DNA of 64,000 bases from the NCBI GenBank assembly GCA_027886185.1, contig WOAB01000109.1, positions 11,078,501-11,142,500 on the forward strand. The letters run 5' to 3'. This document shows positions 30,200-41,769 of the stretch, piece by piece. Source of the DNA: Rheum nobile (Eukaryota; Streptophyta; Magnoliopsida; Caryophyllales; Polygonaceae). How positions within the stretch are numbered: position 1 is the stretch's first letter; every line of letters begins with the position of its first letter. A program made the position numbers and the translations under genes. The notes under the pieces are model-generated. The model was not told the DNA's origin. It worked only from the letters and a program-made list of their open reading frames with translations, and did not search any database.

Positions 30200-32420
30200 G
30201 TGATGCTATCATACCGACCTCATTGGTCGCGTTGGTCGCGTCAACATCCACCACATTGCCTTCTTCCTCATCTGAATCTAGAAGGAGGGCTCGCCAAAGA
30301 AGTCCATATAATCATGAGTGAAATAAGTAATCTTGGGGTCAATTTCACCAAACTCCGAGACAACCTGCCTGACCCCGACCCTTATCTCGTGCTCCCAATG
30401 TGGCCCCAATTCGTATGCCCTCTTCATTTACTACTCTTTTGACTTCAAGTACTCGGGAACGACATGCTCAACTCTCTTGCATTGTTTCTTCGCTTCAAGC
30501 CTGAACTCATCGCGCTGCTTTTTGAGCTTCTCTATCTCCTTATCCTTTCGATACGTGGCCTTTCATTTTTCTTCACTCTCCTTCTTCAGCCCCGCGTGCT
30601 CCTTCTGAAGTTCTCTTGCATTCGCCATGGCTTTGTCGCGTTAGGATGTTGCCTGCTTAGCCTGCTCCGTCAGCGCCTCCAGTCTCTCATGGGCTTCGCG
30701 TTCCTCCTGAACCCCCTGCACTTCCCTTCCAGAGCAACACAATACGAGGTTGTGGCTAGCATACTGAGGCGAGCCTACAAGATACAACAAGGTGGACATA
30801 ATAAGATTGGAAATTGATGCGATGGAATCATCAAGACAAAGGTAAGAGAAATGACACACCATCTCAATGTACTTCATAGCCTCGAACTACAAGAATGACG
30901 CGCGCAAGGTCTTCAACCATTCCTTTTATGTGAGGCACGCGTCCTTCAGAATAGCCAACTTGTGCATGTCGGCCATGGAAGGTCCAAGTGAGGCAAACAT
31001 TTTCAGTGTGTCCATGTCAACTCCCTCCACAAGCCGAGGAAGATCAGGGATAACGGTAGTCTATGTCCTTGCCTTTTTTGCATTACAGGCAATCTGAGGC
31101 ACGTCATGACGTTTTTTGCTTCGGGGATCCAATCCGGGTTGGCTAGTCGAAGGCCGCGGAGAGCTCGTAGTCTCACACAATGCCACTGTGCTGGGATCCG
31201 GGGTAGATGATTGCTCTACTCCAACTGAATTATCTGTTGTCCTGGCGGCTGGGATAGATCGCGATGTACTCCCTGCGATCTTCTTTGCCCTTTTCAATAA
31301 AAAAATCAAATCCCACCATCTCTGGAAACACCACGGTAGCAGGATAACGCGACATTAAGAAACATAAGATAAGGTAGAAAACAACCATGCATAGTATGTT
31401 CGCCAAAACACGGTAAACTCAGTCCCACCTTCTCCAGGTTTGCCTAGGTGATTAGTCACTTATGATCAGAAACGTCTCCTTCATTATGAAATTGAGCTTT
31501 GCACGTGTCAATCTCCTTCAGATCTGGTTTGCCAGGACATGTGGTGCAGGAAAGAGTTGACAGTTAAAGACCGCGTGTGTAGGACCCCGCACTAAGAACC
31601 ACTTGTCCTTCCATTTACCCACATTTGAGGTCTTGCTTATCACGTTTAAAGTAGGCAAACCAAGATTACAAAAACCTCTATCATACTTCACCCTGAAAAG
31701 ACATAGCATATGTTGTGCGTTGGGGGTGGAGACGGATTTGTAGCATCGCATAGTATATCCACTGAGGAATCTCCACGCGTTAGGAAACAATTGTGAGGGA
31801 CTGAGGCCCAACAGGTTTAAAAAGTCACGATAAAAGTCATGCAGAGGAAGACAAAACCCCGCCTCAACTCTGGCCATAAAGACAACTAAGCAATTCTCGT
31901 AACGTGCCATTGATGTTCCCTCCCTCTCAGGAAGACACATCTCCACCCCACACGTCCAAAGAGTGGAACGCACTAGATATTCCAACGTGGTAAGGGAAAC
32001 ACTAGTACCCACCCCAAGGCCTCGCATTTCCTTCCCTAGGTGACTAGAAATCATAGGTATCTCATTGCGGATTACTGCGGGGATCGGGGGGGGGGGGGGG
32101 GAGGGATCGATGTCCACGCGATGACTTACGAAGCTGGTTATACTCCGCACCCCCTTTTTCCGATGATTGATTTGGAGAAAGATTTTCCGCGGGAGCATAG
32201 GACACTACACCCTCCTTTACTCTCTTGGCTTCCAACACTCGGCCTTTGCAAACGGCCGCGTCCTTCGAGACCTCCCCCATAGATTGATGTGATGACTCAA
32301 TGGAAGATGAAGAAGCTGAATCAAACTCTGGGCTTGAGGCCAGTTCACTCTCTCGATACGCGCCCCAAACCGCTCTACCAAAATTAAAGCACCGCCAGTT
32401 CCATAATTTGTCTCACTCAA
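30200..32420 (-). pseudogene. Antisense ORF of element Y (putative gypsy-type transposon family, PF04195-like)
   Basis: Opposite to the LTR orientation, the minus strand encodes a decayed protein: an N-terminal region from about 32420; the diagnostic LPLHDFYRDFLNLLGLSPSQLFPNAWRFLSGY block at about 31840-31740 in a 226-codon frame (31518-32198); and a Glu/Lys-rich coiled-coil region (about 30880-30450) read in more than one frame. Proteins like this are annotated as putative gypsy-type transposon proteins and occur as extra, often antisense, ORFs in Tat-lineage elements such as Grande and in their LARD derivatives. Their function is unknown. A G run at about 32089-32101 and other indels disrupt it. 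Confidence 0.65.
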
Positions 32421-32618
32421 GATGACTGAAAGAAACTGGAAGACGATTGTGCACGTTGATCAAAACCCCTTTGAAAAGAAGAAGAGAGAATTTAGAAACA
32501 AAGAACAAGATGGAGAGTACATGCGCAATCAAGAAAGGAGAAAGCTAAAGAAGGATCTTCTGATGAAGAACGCGCGGATTGTCAAAAGAGCACTAGAAGA
32601 CAAAGACACTACGACCAT

Positions 32619-33938
32619 GGATCAGCGCTACTTTATAGTATATATCTAGGAGTTGTTACCGGTGTTTTGGGGTACATTTGGAGATGTTTAGAGCACAACT
32701 ATGGAGAATGGAGTTGGGTAGAAGAAGTGTGGATATGGTGGTTTGGAGGAGCTTAAACGATGACATCAAGAAGAAGAGAAGAGAACCACTTGAGAAGACC
32801 GAAGGAAGATTGAAGAAAGAAGCCACACGAAGCAGCAACGAGGAATCCGCAACCGCGAGCGAGCAAGAAGGCTGATCGCGGATAAGTCGAGAGCAAAGAA
32901 TCAGAATTGGAATTTTCCGCGATCGCGGAAATTCATCTGCGATCGCGGAAATGTTTATCAGCGAGCCGCGCTGCGAATCTCGTCTGAAGTTACTTTATGT
33001 TATTTTCGTTTTCTTTTATTTTCTTTATTCCGATTTTCAGTATTTTATTTCCTTTTAGGATTAGGTTTATTATCTTTTCACTTTAGGTTTGGTTTCTAGA
33101 TTATTTAACCTAGTTCCATAGCAGCTTTTCAGAATTCAGTTTTTATTCATCGTTCATTATTCAGCACTTTTTTTCCTTTGAGTTTTATTGTTTCAAGACT
33201 ATGAAGAACTAAGCACCTTTTGCTTAGTCCGACAATTGAAGCCTTCGTTTGAATAATGGTTGTAAGGTTATAATTCTCTTTCTTTTCCTTTGAATGTATT
33301 GATTCTCTTGTGCTTCATCCCATTGATTCTTACTGATTTTGCTTGTTGGACGCAACTAGTTGTTATTAGTAATTGTCTATTGCTAGGGTTTGGTAATTAC
33401 TGTTTGAGTTACCTAATTCATGAGTAGCAACTGCAATATTCTAAGAACTGTTTGGACTGGTTTATTGTAGAGAGAATTAATTGCATGCAATTGTATGACT
33501 GTTTTCTACTCTTGCATGTATCTATCTAAATTCATGTGCTCATTGCTGCTGTTGAATTGAATCATGGAGCTTTTCCTGGTTATTTAATAGTTAGTATTTT
33601 CAGAGTCTGTTTGTCCTGTCTATAACTTAAGAAAATGAATAGGAACATTCATAGGAAGGAATTAGAGATAATCTAGGATCAACCAATCGAATGAATGGTG
33701 GATATTTGTCTAGCTAAGTACTTTTTCCCAATTGATTACAACCTTTGTTTTGATTTACTGGTATTTACTTTGTTACTTAAAACCAAACCAACAAACCTCC
33801 CTTGTTACTTTGGCATACATTTGTGCACTCAGAAAGATTACTTCCTCCCTATGGGATTCGACCCTTGCTTGCCTATTCTACTAGATTAGGTTATTAAGGA
33901 TTTTACTTTGATTGGGCACACGATTTTAGCCCTTATCA
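32619..33938 (+). repeat. 5' LTR of element Z
   Basis: This 1320-bp LTR contains a palindrome cluster with CCGCGATCGCGG units at about 32840-32975 and a conserved 3' half ending GGGCACACGATTTTAGCCCTTATCA. The 3' end closely resembles the ends of solo LTRs S1 and S2. Confidence 0.9.
32840..32975. repeat. CCGCGATCGCGG palindrome cluster in Z 5' LTR
   Basis: Two strong palindromes (TTCCGCGATCGCGGAA around 32917-32932 and TGCGATCGCGGAAA around 32939-32952) plus related CCGCAACCGCGAG, GATCGCGGAT and GCCGCGCTGCG pieces lie in a GC-rich island about 220-355 bp from the LTR start. The equivalent of the 3' LTR is 38083-38220. Confidence 0.85.
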
Positions 33939-33941
33939 AAT

Positions 33942-33959
33942 TGGCGTCGTTGCCGGGGA
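33942..33959 (+). other. Primer-binding site of element Z
   Basis: TGGCGTCGTTGCCGGGGA lies three bases after the left LTR. This primer-site type is characteristic of Athila-lineage elements and is often assigned to tRNA-Asp. Confidence 0.75.
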
Positions 33960-34020
33960 GGCAAGTTTTGAATTTTTCTTTGTGTGTGTTTGTGTGCAAA
34001 TTTTTGTGTGGACCTATCTT

Positions 34021-36508
34021 ATGGTCCACACCCGTGCTACTGACTCTCCTCTTCTTGATTGTGATACAGAAATTGAGAGGACCCTTTCTAGGAACCACAA
34101 GATAAACAAAGTTTTGTGTTTTGACAATCCTCGTTTTGAGATGGCTGACGAATAACAGACGCTGAGGCAGTTGACTGCCCCTAATCTGCCTCAACAACCG
34201 TTGGCTGTGCAATTCCCTGAGCTGGCGGATGGCGTCAACTTCGAGCTCAAGTCAGGGTTAATCCACTTACTCCCCCACTTCCATGGGATGAGTGGAGAAG
34301 ACCCCAATAAGCATCTGTCGGAGTTCCATGCCGTCTGCACCATCATGAAACCAAGAGGAGTGACTGAGGACCAGATCAAGCTGAGGGCCTTTCCTTTCTC
34401 CCTGAAGGATTCGGCCAATGACTGGTTCTACTACTTGACCGCAGGGAGCATTGACACGTGGGCCAAGATGAAGAAGACCTTCCTGGAGAAGTACTTTCCG
34501 ACGACCAAGCTCAACAGCCTGAAGAGGAGCATCAACAACATTGAACAGCAGGCTGCTGAGTCATTATACGAGTACTATGAGAGGTTCAAGAGGCTGACTT
34601 CTAGCTGCCCCTACCATGGGTATTCAGAGCAAGATCTCGTACTTTATTTGTACGGTGGTCTTCTTGACGAGGAGCGTCGCATGGTAAATGCGGCCTGTGG
34701 AGGAAATATTTTGAACAAGACGCCTGCTGCAGCGTTTGAAGTTTTCTTTGAGCTATCTGAGGGCTCAAGACAGTTTAGTAAGAGGGCGAGCACCCAATCA
34801 GTCAAGGCTGCAGACTCCCAGCCAAATGCCTCACTAATTTCTGAGTTGGCTGAGATGAAGGAGATGATGAGGAGGTACATGATTAAGGGTGGCCAGCAGC
34901 AAGTCAAATCATGTGGGATATGCTATGACACGATGCATCCAACCGATGCATGTCCCACACTGTAGGAACCCACTGTTGAGGTGAATGCCATTGGAGGATA
35001 TGGCCCTTCAAGGCCAAGATATGACCCGTACTCCAACACGTACAATCCAGGGTGGAGAGATCACCCCAATCTGAGATACGGGAATCAGCAGAGTACTCTT
35101 CAAGGCCTGGAAAATCAAGACTACCAACAGAGGTCACCACAGTTCTTACAACGCCCACAATAATATCAGCAACCTGGGGGTCAACAACAACAATATAGAG
35201 CTCCATATGACCCTAGACCCCAAAGCCAAAGCTCAAGTTCATCTATGTACCATGATGACCAGATCAGGGCCCTCGTCCAGGGCATGTCGACCTTGGCTAG
35301 CACTGTGACCTCGATAGGGTCACAAATTCAAGCAGTGGTCCAACATCAGCACGAGACGAAGTCTAGTATTCAGAACTTGGAGAAGCAAGTGGGACAAATC
35401 TCCGTCGCAGTGAGCAAGCTGGAAGCCCGGGACTCGGGAAAACTACCATCTCAAATGGTAGAAAACCCGAGGGAGCAAGTATATGCCATGACGCTGAAGA
35501 GCGGAGTCCAAGTGGAGGAAACCCGAGCACAACAGAAAGTAATCCGCGACCGCGGGACAGACGGCCGTGATCGCGGATTGGCTACTGGCAAAGAGGAGCA
35601 CGAAATCGATGCTTTTCCACGACCGCGGACAGAATTCCGCGATTGCGGAAACTCACTGGAGACGAGGAGTTGTTCGAAGACAATCCGCGACCGCGGACAT
35701 ATATCCGCGATCGCGGAAATGCCTCTGGAGTTCCAGTTCCTCGCGAAGACGCCTACGATGGATATGTGCAACCCAATTTCCCTTCGCTCATCACATTGAA
35801 GCCTCCCGCTCCCTTTCCCGAAGCTCTAAAGGACACAAGGAGGCCGACAAATGATAAGGAATTGTTCGAGACCTTTAACAACTGTGAGGTAAATGTTCCT
35901 TTACTCAAGTTGGTTAATAGCATCCCTCGTTATGCCAAGTTTTTGAAGGAGTTGAGCAAATTAAAGAAGAAGAAAGCGGTGAAGGAGAAAAAGAAGGTCT
36001 AGGTCAGTGAAAATGTATCCGCTATGCTGTAAAAGCGGTTACCTAAGAAGTGCAGTGATCCGGGCATGTTCACTATCCCCTGCAAGATAGGGGCACCATG
36101 TTCAATACATCTATGATGGATTTGGGTGCCTCTATCAATGTTTTGCCTCTATCGCTATACGAGTCGTTAGAGGTTGGGCCATTAGAGAAGACGGGGATTG
36201 TGATCCAGCTGGCAGACAATTCATATGTCTACCCCAAAGGAGTGGTGCAGGATGTGATGGTAGAGGTTGATAAATTGCTCTTCCCTGCGGACTTCTTTGT
36301 GATGGATACGAGGCAGGATAAGGACGCATCCCCTATGATGCTAGAAAGGCCGTTTATGAACACGGCGGGTACAAAGATTGATGTGAGCAACGGTTCGCTC
36401 ACAATGGAATTCGACGGGGTGAGGGTCGGATTCAACATAGACGATACAAAGCGACACCCTCCGGATGGAAACCCCGAGTGCTCAGTTGATGTGAGCAACC
36501 CAAGTTGA
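34021..36508 (+). pseudogene. Athila-like gag and protease of element Z
   Basis: The probable start is the Met at 34021, where the frame reads into a DTEIERTLSRN block; a TAA follows at about 34153. The gag domain (34171-34965) has LPHFHGMSGEDPNKHLSEF, ANDWFYYL and FLEKYFPT blocks and ends at a CGICYDTMHPTDAC zinc-binding motif. After stops at 34963 and 35161 the same frame gives a Gln-rich spacer and YAMTLKSGVQ. A frame change occurs in the palindrome cluster (35540-35720), then LPRY-like and FTIPCKIG blocks lead to a retropepsin-like domain (36098-36508) with MMDLGASINVLP, FPADFFVMD and RPFMNTAGTKIDV. Here the active site reads D-L-G, as in relatives. Nothing of RT follows. Confidence 0.85.
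35540..35720. repeat. CCGCGAYCGCGGA palindromes inside Z coding sequence
   Basis: Six copies or variants (ATCCGCGACCGCGG, GTGATCGCGGATT, CACGACCGCGGAC, TTCCGCGATTGCGGAA, ATCCGCGACCGCGGAC and ATCCGCGATCGCGGAA) interrupt the gag-protease junction. The same palindrome marks Z's LTRs. The translated strand becomes a run of RDRG-type residues and the reading frame changes within this interval. Confidence 0.85.
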
Positions 36509-37860
36509 TATGGGAGAGTACCAGGTCGAGCCACGACAATAACTAAGGCGTTGTCCGGTAGGCAACCCGAGGTATGTAGTTCTTTCCTTGTCTTTTCATT
36601 CCATGTTTTTAGTTGTTTTTGTGTTATTTTGCTTTTGTTTTTGCATCATAGACTAACATGCAGGATGGATACCCGGAGCCAAAATCGAAGATGGTGTTCT
36701 ACACCAGAAGCTTTTCCGAGGTCGCGGAAAAATCACTGTAAGTCCCCTGTCCTGAAAAAAAAAATCAAAAAAAAAGTTCTACTGAAGGCCTCATTGTCTG
36801 ATTTTACATTGAAAGATGGTGTGCATCATGCTGCCAAGGAGGAGACATTCACCCCACATTTTTATTTGGCACCGATGATGACCCTACATTCGATAACTGC
36901 GGAGGAGGAACACCAGAGCCCACAACAGGATTACATCTAGGCTCCGCTATGTGTTTGTTGAAGGCCGTGCAACCCTGACTTCTTTGATTTGCCACTACAC
37001 CATACAGTGGATCTATTTGGTTGCACGGTGGAGTTTGAATTTGAAGACCGACGCGACACCAGAGACATGTGCGTATATTGATTTACCGCCAGCAATAACT
37101 TTCGCGTCCAAGCCAACTCAGCGACGTTTGTGAGTTATTTTTTGCCTTTCCCTGTGCTTTGTTCTTTTTTGTCTTTCATTACATTAAGGACAATGCAATG
37201 TTTAAGCATGGGGGAGTGTTCTATACTTGCTAGTCGTTGAGGAGAAAAGAAAAAAAGAAAAAAAGAAAAAGCAAAAAATTAGAAAATAGGCAAAAATAGA
37301 AATCCTGGGATAAGTCGAAAATCCGAAAGGGCGGCTTAGGCAACAAGTAGGTGGCTTGGACCAACATTAGGCTGGGGTAATATGAGGTCAAGAGTGATGT
37401 GAGTTTATTATGAGCCCATCTATTGAAAAATGAAATGAGTGGCTTGGTGAAAACCCGAAAGGGCGCCTTGGCAAAATGAGCGAAAAGAAGAAGAGTGATT
37501 ATTAGGAATCATCATTTGACCTGGCGTGGTGACATAAGAAGAGGTGATATAGAGAGGATTCGGGTAGGTCACTCTGGGAGGCATAAGAAGATAGATGGAG
37601 GCTAGGATTAGATTTTTATTCACTCTATGGTATTCGGGATAAGCTTGGGGGAAGTACTCTGCTTTCCTTTTAGCTTGGTTGGTGTTGTGTTATGTGTTGT
37701 GTTGAGTTGATTGTGTTTGGTGCCTTGGAGTTTCATGTTAGGTGCAATTCTTAGTGGAGATGGTTTTTCTGTGCTTCCTGAGACATTGGGTATTTGATTG
37801 GAGGAGTAGGTTTTCTTTTAGCTTACTCGAGGACGAGCAAGGTTTAAGGATGGGGGAATT
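36509..37860 (+). other. Z 3' untranslated region with two purine-tract-like sites
   Basis: No polymerase domain is found. A direct repeat of an ACCCGAAAGGGCGSCTTRGCAA-type block occurs at about 37320 and 37449. Two similar tracts, TTTAAGCATGGGGGAGTG (about 37200-37217) and TTTAAGGATGGGGGAATT (about 37843-37860), are present; the second abuts the 3' LTR and is the likely priming site. Confidence 0.6.
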
Positions 37861-39181
37861 TGATCAGCGTTACTTTGTAGTGCATATCTAGGAGTTGTTA
37901 TCGGTGTTTTGGGGTACATTTGGAGATGTTTAGAGCACAACTATGGAGAATGGAGTTGAGTAGAAGAAGTGTGGATATGGTGGTTTGGAGGAGCTTAAAC
38001 GATGACATCAAGAAGAAGAGAAGAGAACCACTTGAGAAGACCGAAGGAAGATTGAAGAAAGAAGCCACACGAAGCAGCAGCGAGGAATCCGCGACCGCGG
38101 GCGAGCAAGAAGGCTGATCGCGGATAAGTCGAGAGCAAAGCAATCAGAATTGGAATTATCCGCGACCCCGGAAATTCATCCGCGATCGCGGAAATGTGTA
38201 TCAGCGAGCCGCGCGACGAATCTCGTCCGAAGTTACTTTATGTTATTTTCGTTTTCTTTTATTTTCCTTATTCCGATTTTCAGTATTTTATTTCCTTTTA
38301 GGATTAGGTTTATTATCTTTTCACTTTAGGTTTGGTTTCTAGATTATTTAACCTAGTTCTATAGTAGCTTTTCAGAATTCAGTTTTTATTCATCGTTCAT
38401 TATTCATCACTTTTTTCCCTTTGAGTTTTATTGTTTCAAGACTATGAAGAACTAAGAACCTTTTGCTTAGTCCGACAATTGAAGCCTTCGTTTGAATAAT
38501 GGTTGTGAGGTTATAATTCTCTTTCTTTTCCTTTGAATGTATTGATTCTCTTGTGCTTCATCCCATTGATTCTTATTGATTTCGCTTGTTGGACGCAACT
38601 AGTTGTTATTAGTAATTGTCTATTGCTAGGGTTTGGTAATTACTGTTTGAGTTACCTAATTCATGAGTAGCAACTGCAATATTCTAAGAACTGTTTGGAC
38701 TGGTTTATTGTAGAGAGAATTAATTGCATGCAATTGTATGACTGTTTGCTACTCTTGCATGTATCTATCTAAATTCTTGTGCTCATTGCTGCTGTTGAAT
38801 TGAATCATGGAGCTTTTCCTGGTTATTTAATAGTTAGTATTTTCAGGGTCTGTTTGTCCTGTCTATAACTTAAGAAAAGGAATAGGAACATTCATAGGAA
38901 GGAATTAGAGATAATCTAGGATCAACCAATCGAATGAATGGTGGATATTTGCCTGGCTAAGTACTTTTTCCCAATTGATTACAACCTTTGTTTTGATTTA
39001 CTGTTATTTACTTTGTTACTTAAAACCAAACCAACAAACCCCCCTTGTTACTTTGACATACATTTGTGCACTCAGAAAGATTACTTCCTCCCTGTGGGAT
39101 TCGACCCTTGCTTGCCTATTCTACTAGTTTAGGTTATTAAGGATTTTACTTTGATTGGGCACACGATTTTAGCCCTTATCA
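37861..39181 (+). repeat. 3' LTR of element Z
   Basis: The 1321-bp partner of 32619-33938 starts TGATCAGCG and ends CCCTTATCA. Its palindrome cluster lies at about 38083-38220 and shows more differences from the left LTR than the rest of the repeat. Confidence 0.92.
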
Positions 39182-39874
39182 ACCAACAAAAACTTAAGGG
39201 TTTGCCAATACTCGGGAAGACCTAACTCGAGAATCTGAAGTGTCAAGAAACGGGAAACATGAAGACAAAAAGGCAAAACGAGGAAGTGCCTTCCCCTGAA
39301 GAACACTACTACCTTCCCCAAACCAACACCGCCATGCCCTAACACTGCTCATCTCAAGAAACCAGCGGCGTTCAATCACCACCCAACATTAACATTAACA
39401 AAGCCCTAGGAAATCCATATCGATCTAGTTCCCCAAACCCTCCCAAGAAAATTTCAAATTCGAGAGCAACAAGAGAGAGATCGAGCAAAAAACAACGCAT
39501 AAAAGAAGAAATTAGAAGAAAATGAGAGAAAAGCATCACTTACTTGGCCGTATCTGAGAAGAAAGATGAAGAGGAGCTTGCGGTTACACGTCAATGAAAG
39601 AATCCCAACCGTTTGGGCACACTTGTTTTGAGAAGATAAGAGGAAGAAGATGAAGTGAAATGGCCTTATCCCGCCCATCTCCCCCTTATGGAAAGCTTAC
39701 TTGGACGAAACGGCCAAGGCCCAATAAGAAGAAAAGCCCATCCCCGTCAAGCCCAACGCCCAAGCTCGAAGCAGTTAGAGAGATTTCCGAGAATAGTAAA
39801 TGAACGCATTAATCAAAGGCCCTCCATGTGTTGCTTTGACAACTTTGTGGGATAATTGTCAAATCAAGGGGTTG
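39182..39874 (+). other. Element Y interior, right part
   Basis: This is the continuation of Y after the Z insertion. No domain is recognised on either strand. A purine-rich AAATCAAGGGG stretch just before 39875 is the probable polypurine tract. Confidence 0.5.
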
Positions 39875-40444
39875 TGATGGAACACGCTACTTTGATCCAA
39901 ATAGCCCTGGCCGCATGGAATCACCACTGTCATTTGGCTCATACGTCTCAACCAATGAATAGAGCATAACCATAATCAGCACGCTAAATCATCATAAGAA
40001 CGCGGTCACTTGACTCATGCATCTCTGCAAAGATGATATCACTCCTCCAATAAGTACGATCCGTGCCTAGACCGCCACTCCTATCCGCCTAACTTGCGCT
40101 CACCACGTCTTTCTATACAACTAGTGGCAATCTGACGTGTCTCGGCTCCATGCCAGCAATCAGAAGCAAGATGCAAGGACTATAAATAGGCATAGAACTC
40201 TATAATTTAAGGATATTTGGTTCAATATCCAATTTTCCCAAGAGAGAACGAGAGATCTATGGTTGGTTCTTATGTAAAGAATTGTCAAAGTGTAATCTCC
40301 ATTAGAATTGTCGCGATGATAATAAAAGAAGGCTCGTTATATTTTACAAATCATATGTTTGTTCTTTGGAAGACTACGTTGTTTGGGATAGCCGATGTCG
40401 CGGCAAATTCATGCTTTAGCAGTTCAAATACACGGGAACTATCA
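39875..40444 (+). repeat. 3' LTR of element Y
   Basis: The 570-bp LTR starts TGATGGAACACGCTAC and ends GGGAACTATCA. It is collinear with both parts of the interrupted left LTR. Confidence 0.85.
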
Positions 40445-40487
40445 CTAACAACTAATAAACTAGAAGAATATGCGTCGCATCAGTGAC

Positions 40488-41440
40488 TGTTGCATTGTAG
40501 TGTGTTAGATAGGGAACTGTGTATTTGTTCCTTGTGCAACAGAATAAGAATATGCAAGATAACACTGAAGACACGATTACGTAGAGAGGAAACCCAATCA
40601 ACCAACTAGCTGATCAAGAAAAACCTCTACCTCTAGGTGGTTAGCCTAGTAGGATTTCAAATAGGCTACTTGTATTCTTAATGGATCTACAAACAATCAA
40701 GCAAGGACTTTACAGATCTAGTCACACACAATTCCTAGAACTAAACCTCAACTTCTAAGCAATTGAATGTAATCCTAACTCAACAAGTATCCTAACAACT
40801 CTTAGTAACGTACTCCTACTAACCTCAAAACTCAGTCACAAAGCTCCAATATCGCACCATTGTCTTCTCTCTTTTCTCATCATCAAATTAGTCTTTTTTG
40901 TCTTGTGTCGGCTTCTTTTTCCTAGACACAACCTCTATATATAGTGCTTGGAAATATCTGATCTTCTATCTTTAATTTATGCCAACACATGCTAGAAATA
41001 AAGATTTAGTTTCCATCTATCCAATTACCATAAGTAAATATTTACAATTAACTAACTATAAAGATATTGTTTCCTAATATAAAACTTAATCAAATATATC
41101 CTAAAATTAAAGCCTTATAGCCCAAGTCTTCATGGATATATTGTTACCATATATGAATAGTCTTTTCACGAAGCCCACAACTTTCAAATCTCTCATTTAA
41201 TTACTCGAACTTCTCGTTGTTCATTGGCTTCACAATCTTTCCAACGCTATCGTTCCTTCACGTTGTTCCTTCACTTCTGCGCTTTCCTTCATTCAAAACA
41301 CAATGTTCCTTCACTTTATCTATTTTTTTCCTTGGTTTTTGTTGTTCCTTGACACGCTTTTCATCGTGAAACAAAATAAACCATAAAACCTAATGGTGCT
41401 TATCATCATCAAAACTAGAGGAAACGTCATCGTTCCAACA
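40488..41440 (-). repeat. 3' LTR of C1
   Basis: This is a 953-bp LTR, partner of 44958-45926. It shares blocks such as CAATCAACCAACTAG and CAACCTCTATATATAG-like sequence with the other copy. Visible indels make the pair clearly older than the LTRs of Z. Confidence 0.88.
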
Positions 41441-41769
41441 GTTTCCTCCTTTTTAGTGATAAGAATCTCATTCAAAATTGTCCATAAAATAGGTAAGACA
41501 AAGCACCAACATAGAGTCAATCAACATCAATATGCCCTTTTGAGTACAAAGTTTGATTCAATGTTCCTAGCAATGTTCCCCTTTATACATATATCACAGT
41601 CTTACCTGCCTTGAATTGAGTTCATCTCACAATTTTCCACACTTTTCCCTTTTGACATCATCAAAAGATCAAATTTAAACAACAATCAATACAAAAAGTC
41701 GAAATTTGATTATCAAAATAAGAATTCATTTGATAAGCAGAGAATCAACTATATACTAGCCAAGGAACA

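Larger units (their letters stand above)
32619..39181 (+). mobile_element. Athila-like gag-protease element Z, lacking RT and integrase, nested in Y
   Basis: LTRs of 1320 and 1321 bp (32619-33938 and 37861-39181) start TGATCAGCG (first base mutated in the left copy) and end CCCTTATCA. Flanks are accat and accaa. A TGGCGTCGTTGCCGGGGA primer site follows the left LTR, and a purine tract (about 37846-37860) precedes the right one. The 3.9-kb interior encodes only gag and protease; no RT, RNase H, integrase or env-like sequence is present. By eye there are about 39 LTR differences in 1320 bp. The gag and protease resemble the Athila lineage. It would depend on enzymes from another element. Confidence 0.88.
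28198..40444 (+). mobile_element. LARD/Tat-like LTR retroelement Y, non-autonomous and nested
   Basis: Two LTRs (28198-29607 with an insertion, and 39875-40444) share the TGAYGGAACACGCTA start and the AACTATCA end. A tRNA-type primer site follows the left LTR and a purine-rich AAGGGG stretch precedes the right one. Flanking sequences ctaaa and ctaac differ by one base. The interior, about 3.7 kb once element Z is removed, has no gag, RT or integrase on the sense strand; its only recognisable protein is a decayed antisense ORF. This is the organisation of large retrotransposon derivatives linked to the Tat/RIRE2/Grande group. Confidence 0.75.

Noticed and set aside
37898..38143. Short ORFs in the Z LTRs that occur in both copies (for example 32656-32875 and 37898-38143)
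   Set aside because: They are present because the LTRs are duplicated. They lack domains and lie in non-coding LTR sequence.
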